64,000 nt of DNA from Microbacterium sp. Yaish 1 (lineage in GTDB: Bacteria; Actinomycetota; Actinomycetes; Actinomycetales; Microbacteriaceae), in assembly GCF_002245215.1 (NCBI RefSeq), contig NZ_NPMR01000002.1:372001-436000 (forward strand), in the 5' to 3' direction. The translations under genes and the position numbers were made by a program. The notes beneath the pieces were generated by a model. The model saw only the letters and a program-made list of their open reading frames with translations. It was not told the DNA's origin and did not search any database. Below are positions 60,479 through 64,000 of the stretch, one piece after another; the first letter of the stretch is position 1; each line of letters begins with the position of its first letter.

Positions 60479-62634
60479 ACGCCCCCGCAGACCACGTCCT
60501 CGACTCGGTCGCCACCGGTTCGTACCACGCGCCCCACGATGTCCTCGGCGCCCATCAGACGGCCGACGGGTGGGTCATCCGCGTCCGGCGTCCCCTCGCC
60601 CGCGCGGTCACGGCGGTGTTCGCGAATCAGCCGGAAGCGTCGTTCCGTCACCTCCGCGGCGGAGTGTGGGAGGCGGCCCTCGACGCTCGCCCCGAGGCCT
60701 ACCGCGTGGTCGCGACGTACGACGATGCGCCGGCGTGGGTGGCGGACGACCCGTACCGGCACCTCCCGACGATCGGCGAGCTCGATCTGCACCTCATCCG
60801 CGAGGGCCGTCACGAGGAGCTCTGGCGAGTGCTCGGCGCCCATGTGCGTCTGCACAACGGCGTGCCCGGCGTCTCGTTCACCGTCTGGGCGCCGAACGCA
60901 CGTGCAGTCCGCGTGATCGGAGACTTCAACGGCTGGGACGGACAGGGCCACGCGCTGCGCTCGATGGGAGACTCCGGCGTCTGGGAGCTCTTCGTTCCGG
61001 GACTGTCGGCCGGCACGGTCTACAAGTTCCAGATCCTGACCGGCGACGGCGCATGGATCGACAAGGCCGACCCGATGGCACGGCAGTCGGAGGTCCCTCC
61101 CGCGACGGCCTCGATCGTCGCCGAGAGCGCATACGAGTGGGAGGATGCCGCGTGGCTCGAGCGCCGCGGCACATCGACGCCCGTCTCGCAGCCGATGTCC
61201 GTCTACGAGGTGCACCTCGGCTCCTGGCGCTCCGGGCTCGGGTACCGCGAGGCGGCCGATCAGCTCATCGACTACGTCCGCGCCCAGGCCTTCACCCATG
61301 TCGAGTTCCTCCCGCTGGCCGAGCATCCGTTCGGCGGCTCGTGGGGATATCAGGTCTCGGGCTACTACTCCCCGACCAGCCGCTTCGGCTCACCCGATGA
61401 TCTGCGCTACCTCATCGACCGGCTGCACCAGGCGGACATCGGCGTCATCATGGACTGGGTCCCGGGACACTTCCCGAAGGACGCCTTCGCCCTGGCACGG
61501 TTCGACGGGCAGCCGCTCTACGAGCACCCGGATCCGCGCCGCGGCGAGCACCGCGACTGGGGGACGCTGATCTTCGACTACGGCCGCAACGAGGTGCGGA
61601 ACTTCCTCGTCGCGAACGCGCTCTACTGGTTCGAGGAGTTCCACGTCGACGGCCTCCGGGTCGACGCGGTCGCCTCCATGCTCTACCTCGACTACTCGCG
61701 CGAGGAGGGCCAATGGGAGCCGAACGTCCACGGCGGGCGCGAGAACCTCGAGGCGATCTCGTTCCTCCAGGAGGTCAACGCGACAGCGTACAAGCGCTAC
61801 CCCGGCATCGCGATGATCGCCGAGGAGTCCACGAGCTTCCCGGGTGTGACCGCGCCCACCGAGTGGGGCGGCCTCGGATTCGGGTTCAAGTGGAACATGG
61901 GCTGGATGAACGACTCGCTCCAGTACATCAAGCGAGACCCGATGTACCGCGGACACCACGAGGGCGAGCTGTCGTTCTCGTTCGTCTACGCCTTCAGCGA
62001 GAACTTCGTCCTGCCCATCAGCCACGACGAGGTCGTGCACGGCAAGGGCAGCCTGTTCACGCGCATGCCCGGCGATCACTGGCAGAAGCTCGCCAACATG
62101 CGCGCTTACCTGGCGTACATGTGGGGCCACCCGGGAAAGCAGCTGCTCTTCATGGGGCAGGAGTTCGGGCAGATGTCGGAATGGTCCGAGTCGCGCGAGC
62201 TCGACTGGTGGATGCTGGACCAGCCTGCCCATCGCGGCCTGCACGCCTTCGTCGCGGACATGAACCGCACCTACCGGGAGCAGTCTGCTCTGTGGTCGCG
62301 GGATTCTGACGGCGAGGCCTTCTCTCGCCTGGGCGCGCCGAACTGGAACCCGAACGTCATGGCGTTCGCGCGCCGGGACCACCACGGCAACACCGTGGCC
62401 GTGATCTGCAACTTCTCGGGAGTCCCGCTGCACGACTACACGCTCGAGCTGCCCGCGGACGGGCCGTGGCGCGAGGTCCTCAACAGCGACGCCGAGGTGT
62501 ACGGCGGCTCGGGTGTCGGAAATTTCGGGACCGTTCACGCATCCGACGGACGCGCGACGATGGTCATCCCGCCTCTCGGCGTGCTGTGGCTGCACCACGC
62601 CGCCGACGGGGCGCCGGCAGTCTCGGAGAGCTGA
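60475..62634 (+). CDS. glgB: 1,4-alpha-glucan branching enzyme GlgB
   Basis: This 719-residue GH13 enzyme adds alpha-1,6 branches. It has two N-terminal beta domains (APHDVLGAHQT and, from about residue 125, the CBM48 domain with FTVWAPNARAVRVIGDFNGWDG), then the barrel with GVIMDWVPGHFPKD, DGLRVDAVASMLYLDYSREEG (nucleophile aspartate), AMIAEESTSFPGV (acid glutamate) and FVLPISHDEVVHGKGS. It is coupled to glgE by a four-base overlap. A strong bidirectional hairpin follows. Confidence 0.96.
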   Translation: MNAPADHVLDSVATGSYHAPHDVLGAHQTADGWVIRVRRPLARAVTAVFANQPEASFRHLRGGVWEAALDARPEAYRVVATYDDAPAWVADDPYRHLPTIGELDLHLIREGRHEELWRVLGAHVRLHNGVPGVSFTVWAPNARAVRVIGDFNGWDGQGHALRSMGDSGVWELFVPGLSAGTVYKFQILTGDGAWIDKADPMARQSEVPPATASIVAESAYEWEDAAWLERRGTSTPVSQPMSVYEVHLGSWRSGLGYREAADQLIDYVRAQAFTHVEFLPLAEHPFGGSWGYQVSGYYSPTSRFGSPDDLRYLIDRLHQADIGVIMDWVPGHFPKDAFALARFDGQPLYEHPDPRRGEHRDWGTLIFDYGRNEVRNFLVANALYWFEEFHVDGLRVDAVASMLYLDYSREEGQWEPNVHGGRENLEAISFLQEVNATAYKRYPGIAMIAEESTSFPGVTAPTEWGGLGFGFKWNMGWMNDSLQYIKRDPMYRGHHEGELSFSFVYAFSENFVLPISHDEVVHGKGSLFTRMPGDHWQKLANMRAYLAYMWGHPGKQLLFMGQEFGQMSEWSESRELDWWMLDQPAHRGLHAFVADMNRTYREQSALWSRDSDGEAFSRLGAPNWNPNVMAFARRDHHGNTVAVICNFSGVPLHDYTLELPADGPWREVLNSDAEVYGGSGVGNFGTVHASDGRATMVIPPLGVLWLHHAADGAPAVSES

Positions 62635-62642
62635 AGCAAACG

Positions 62643-62694
62643 CGACATGGGCCCGGGGCATGTCACCATCGGTGACGGCCCCGGGCCCATGTCG
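62643..62694. terminator. Strong bidirectional terminator, glgB / TPR-thioredoxin
   Basis: A perfect 17-bp stem (62643-62659 with 62678-62694) encloses an 18-base loop that folds into a second 6-bp stem (GTCACC/GGTGAC). It lies in the gap between converging genes. Confidence 0.8.
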
Positions 62695-62700
62695 TCGGAT

Positions 62701-63642
62701 TCAGAACATCAGCGAGGTCAAGCGCCGACGCGCGGCGAGGACGCGCGGATCGCTGTCCCCGACGAGACCGAACAGCTCGAGAAGCCGATCGCGTACGGTC
62801 GCCCGAGCCTCACCGTCGACCGCCGCGAAGAGATCGAGCAGTCGCCCGAAGGCATCGTCGACGTGACCGCCGGCGACGTCGAGGTCGGCGACGCGGAGCT
62901 GCGCCTCGACGTCCAGCGGAGCGGATGCCGCGGCGGCACGTGCCTCGCCGAGGTCGAGCCCCTGCACGCGATCGAGCAGCTTGACCTGTCCGAGCCCGGC
63001 CTGAGCGTCGGCATCGCGGGGGTTCTCCGCGAGCGCGCGCTCGTAGGCGCTGATGGCGCGCGGGTAGTCGCCGGCCTCGATCGCGGCATAGGCCTCGGCG
63101 TGCAGCGGGGGCAGCGGCGCCTCGGCAGCCTCTTCGGCCGACTCCGTTCCCTCGTCCGTCGGAACGGTGCCGGTCACACCGTGCTGGGCGGCGAGCTGCA
63201 GCAGCTGCGCGAACACTTCGCGCACCTGCTGCTCGGGAACGGCGCCGGTGAACAGCGGCACGGGCTGACCGGCGACGAGCGCGACCACCATCGGGATGGA
63301 CTGAGCCCGGAACCCCTGCGCCAGCTGCGGGTTCGCGTCGACGTCCACCTTCGCCAGGACCACCCGGCCGGCGAGCTCGGTGACGACCTTCTCGAGGACG
63401 GGGCTCAACTGCTTGCACGGCCCGCACCACTCGGCCCAGAGATCGACGACGACCGGGACGGTCCGCGAGAGCTCCAGGACCTCGCCGAACGTCTGGTCGG
63501 TCACGTCGAAGATCAGCCGCGAGCCGCCCGCCGGCTGCTCGGCGGAAGCGGGCCCGGCCGGAGCAGGCGCCGCGGGGCGATGACGCAGCGATGACAGATC
63601 GAGGGCTCCGCGGAGCACGGCACTGGGAGACGGATCGCTCAT
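62701..63642 (-). CDS. Thioredoxin-TPR protein (CnoX/YbbN-like)
   Basis: This 313-residue protein has a thioredoxin domain (residues about 45-150) with an intact active site, LWAEWCGPCKQLSPVLEK, then a helical TPR region (YAAIEAGDYPRAISAYERALAENPRDADAQAGLGQVKL). The layout matches E. coli CnoX/YbbN, a holdase-type redox chaperone, although the E. coli protein lacks the CxxC pair that is present here, so redox activity is likely. It starts one base before the stop of the partial gene upstream, suggesting an operon with it. Confidence 0.88.
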   Translation of the reverse strand: MSDPSPSAVLRGALDLSSLRHRPAAPAPAGPASAEQPAGGSRLIFDVTDQTFGEVLELSRTVPVVVDLWAEWCGPCKQLSPVLEKVVTELAGRVVLAKVDVDANPQLAQGFRAQSIPMVVALVAGQPVPLFTGAVPEQQVREVFAQLLQLAAQHGVTGTVPTDEGTESAEEAAEAPLPPLHAEAYAAIEAGDYPRAISAYERALAENPRDADAQAGLGQVKLLDRVQGLDLGEARAAAASAPLDVEAQLRVADLDVAGGHVDDAFGRLLDLFAAVDGEARATVRDRLLELFGLVGDSDPRVLAARRRLTSLMF

Positions 63643-64000
63643 TCAGACAACCTTCGCTGAGAGGACATTGGAACGGTAGCCGAGGAACTGGATCGGCTCG
63701 GACGAGCCCGCACCGGGCACGAAGAAGAACAGCTGGTCGGCGTACGTCGTGGTGAAGCCCGTCGAGGACTGCGACACGCCTGTCAGCGCGCTGGCCACCG
63801 GGTTGGTGTCGGGGACGTTGATGACGGCGTCGGGATTGCTCGGCGTGAACGTGTGGTCCTCGGTGATCGTCACCGCGACGACCGCGCCGCTCTCGAGCGT
63901 CTGCAACGCGATGGGCGCCTGCGTGCCCGCCTGCGTCGTGAAGGACACCGTTCCGGTCTCGGCACCGGTCTGGTTGAAGTCGTTGACGATCTGCTCGCGG
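63643..64000 (-). CDS. 3' part of an unknown gene, cut by window edge
   Basis: The frame is open to the window edge, beyond an internal GTG at 63948, so only the C-terminal 118 residues or so are visible. They are beta-rich and Thr/Ser-rich (GTVSFTTQAGTQAPIALQTLESGAVVAVTITEDHTFTP ... YADQLFFFVPGAGSSEPIQFLGYRSNVLSAKVV), like the end of an extracellular or membrane-anchored protein, but no signal or anchor can be seen here. I do not recognise the family. The TPR-thioredoxin gene begins directly after its stop. Confidence 0.7.
   Translation of the reverse strand, partial: REQIVNDFNQTGAETGTVSFTTQAGTQAPIALQTLESGAVVAVTITEDHTFTPSNPDAVINVPDTNPVASALTGVSQSSTGFTTTYADQLFFFVPGAGSSEPIQFLGYRSNVLSAKVV

Overview
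The window is gene-dense, high-GC DNA, almost certainly chromosomal, from an actinobacterium. The likeliest family is Microbacteriaceae, with Microbacterium the nearest guess from gene content and protein style; this is inference, since no 16S gene is present. Supporting signs are paired ClpP1/ClpP2 with trigger factor and ClpX, GatCAB amidotransferase, a GlgE-type maltosyltransferase, ClpS followed by a DUF2017 protein, and many start codons sitting 6-8 bases after a TANNNT -10 box (leaderless mRNAs). No insertion sequence, prophage, CRISPR array, rRNA or origin was seen. No stretch longer than 300 bases lacks a gene.

Layout. 1-3.5 kb: the 3' end of valS, a small unknown gene, and an MFS exporter with its winged-helix regulator. 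3.5-6.2 kb: an M3 metallopeptidase and a RibD-C/DHFR-like protein. 6.2-10.7 kb: the protein quality-control block tig, clpP1-clpP2, clpX, all on the minus strand. 10.7-11.0 kb: divergent tRNA-Pro and tRNA-Gly. 11-16 kb: gamma-carbonic anhydrase, Dps, then a tightly overlapping minus-strand operon rpiB - Nei/Fpg glycosylase - PaiB-like protein - amidohydrolase. 16-24 kb: pepN, an ABC exporter, a histidine kinase/response regulator pair, an MscS channel and a truncated haemoglobin. 24-30 kb: two thioesterases, ettA, a lipoprotein, ssb, msrA and small unknown genes. 30-32.5 kb: a MocR-type regulator divergent from a YczE-like membrane protein, and tRNA-Arg.

32.5-40 kb is the only clearly accessory block. 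It is a minus-strand operon with two Gfo/Idh/MocA oxidoreductases, a cupin protein, two LplB/YtcP-type permeases, a lipoprotein sugar-binding protein and a YesL-like membrane protein. It has a recognisable promoter with a palindromic operator just downstream, but no ATPase, hydrolase or regulator gene of its own, so its substrate is unknown.

40-64 kb returns to housekeeping genes: orn, tRNA-His, a zincin metallopeptidase, clpS, DUF2017, a P-loop kinase-like gene, a GerW-like gene, dinB, gatB-gatA-gatC, an acyl-CoA ligase, a DUF4262 gene, ligA, a DUF4166 gene divergent from a YfcH-like epimerase, mnmA with a cysteine desulfurase, glgX-glgE-glgB (alpha-glucan metabolism), a TPR-thioredoxin protein, and the 3' part of an unknown gene cut by the window edge.

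I found no convincing wholly new multi-gene system. The best leads are regulatory and small-scale: the operator of the sugar operon, symmetric and shared divergent promoters, the MocR/YczE operator, a fresh-looking 24-bp in-frame duplication in the PaiB-like gene, a hairpin overlapping the annotated start of the histidine kinase, and a lysine/alanine-rich tail on trigger factor.
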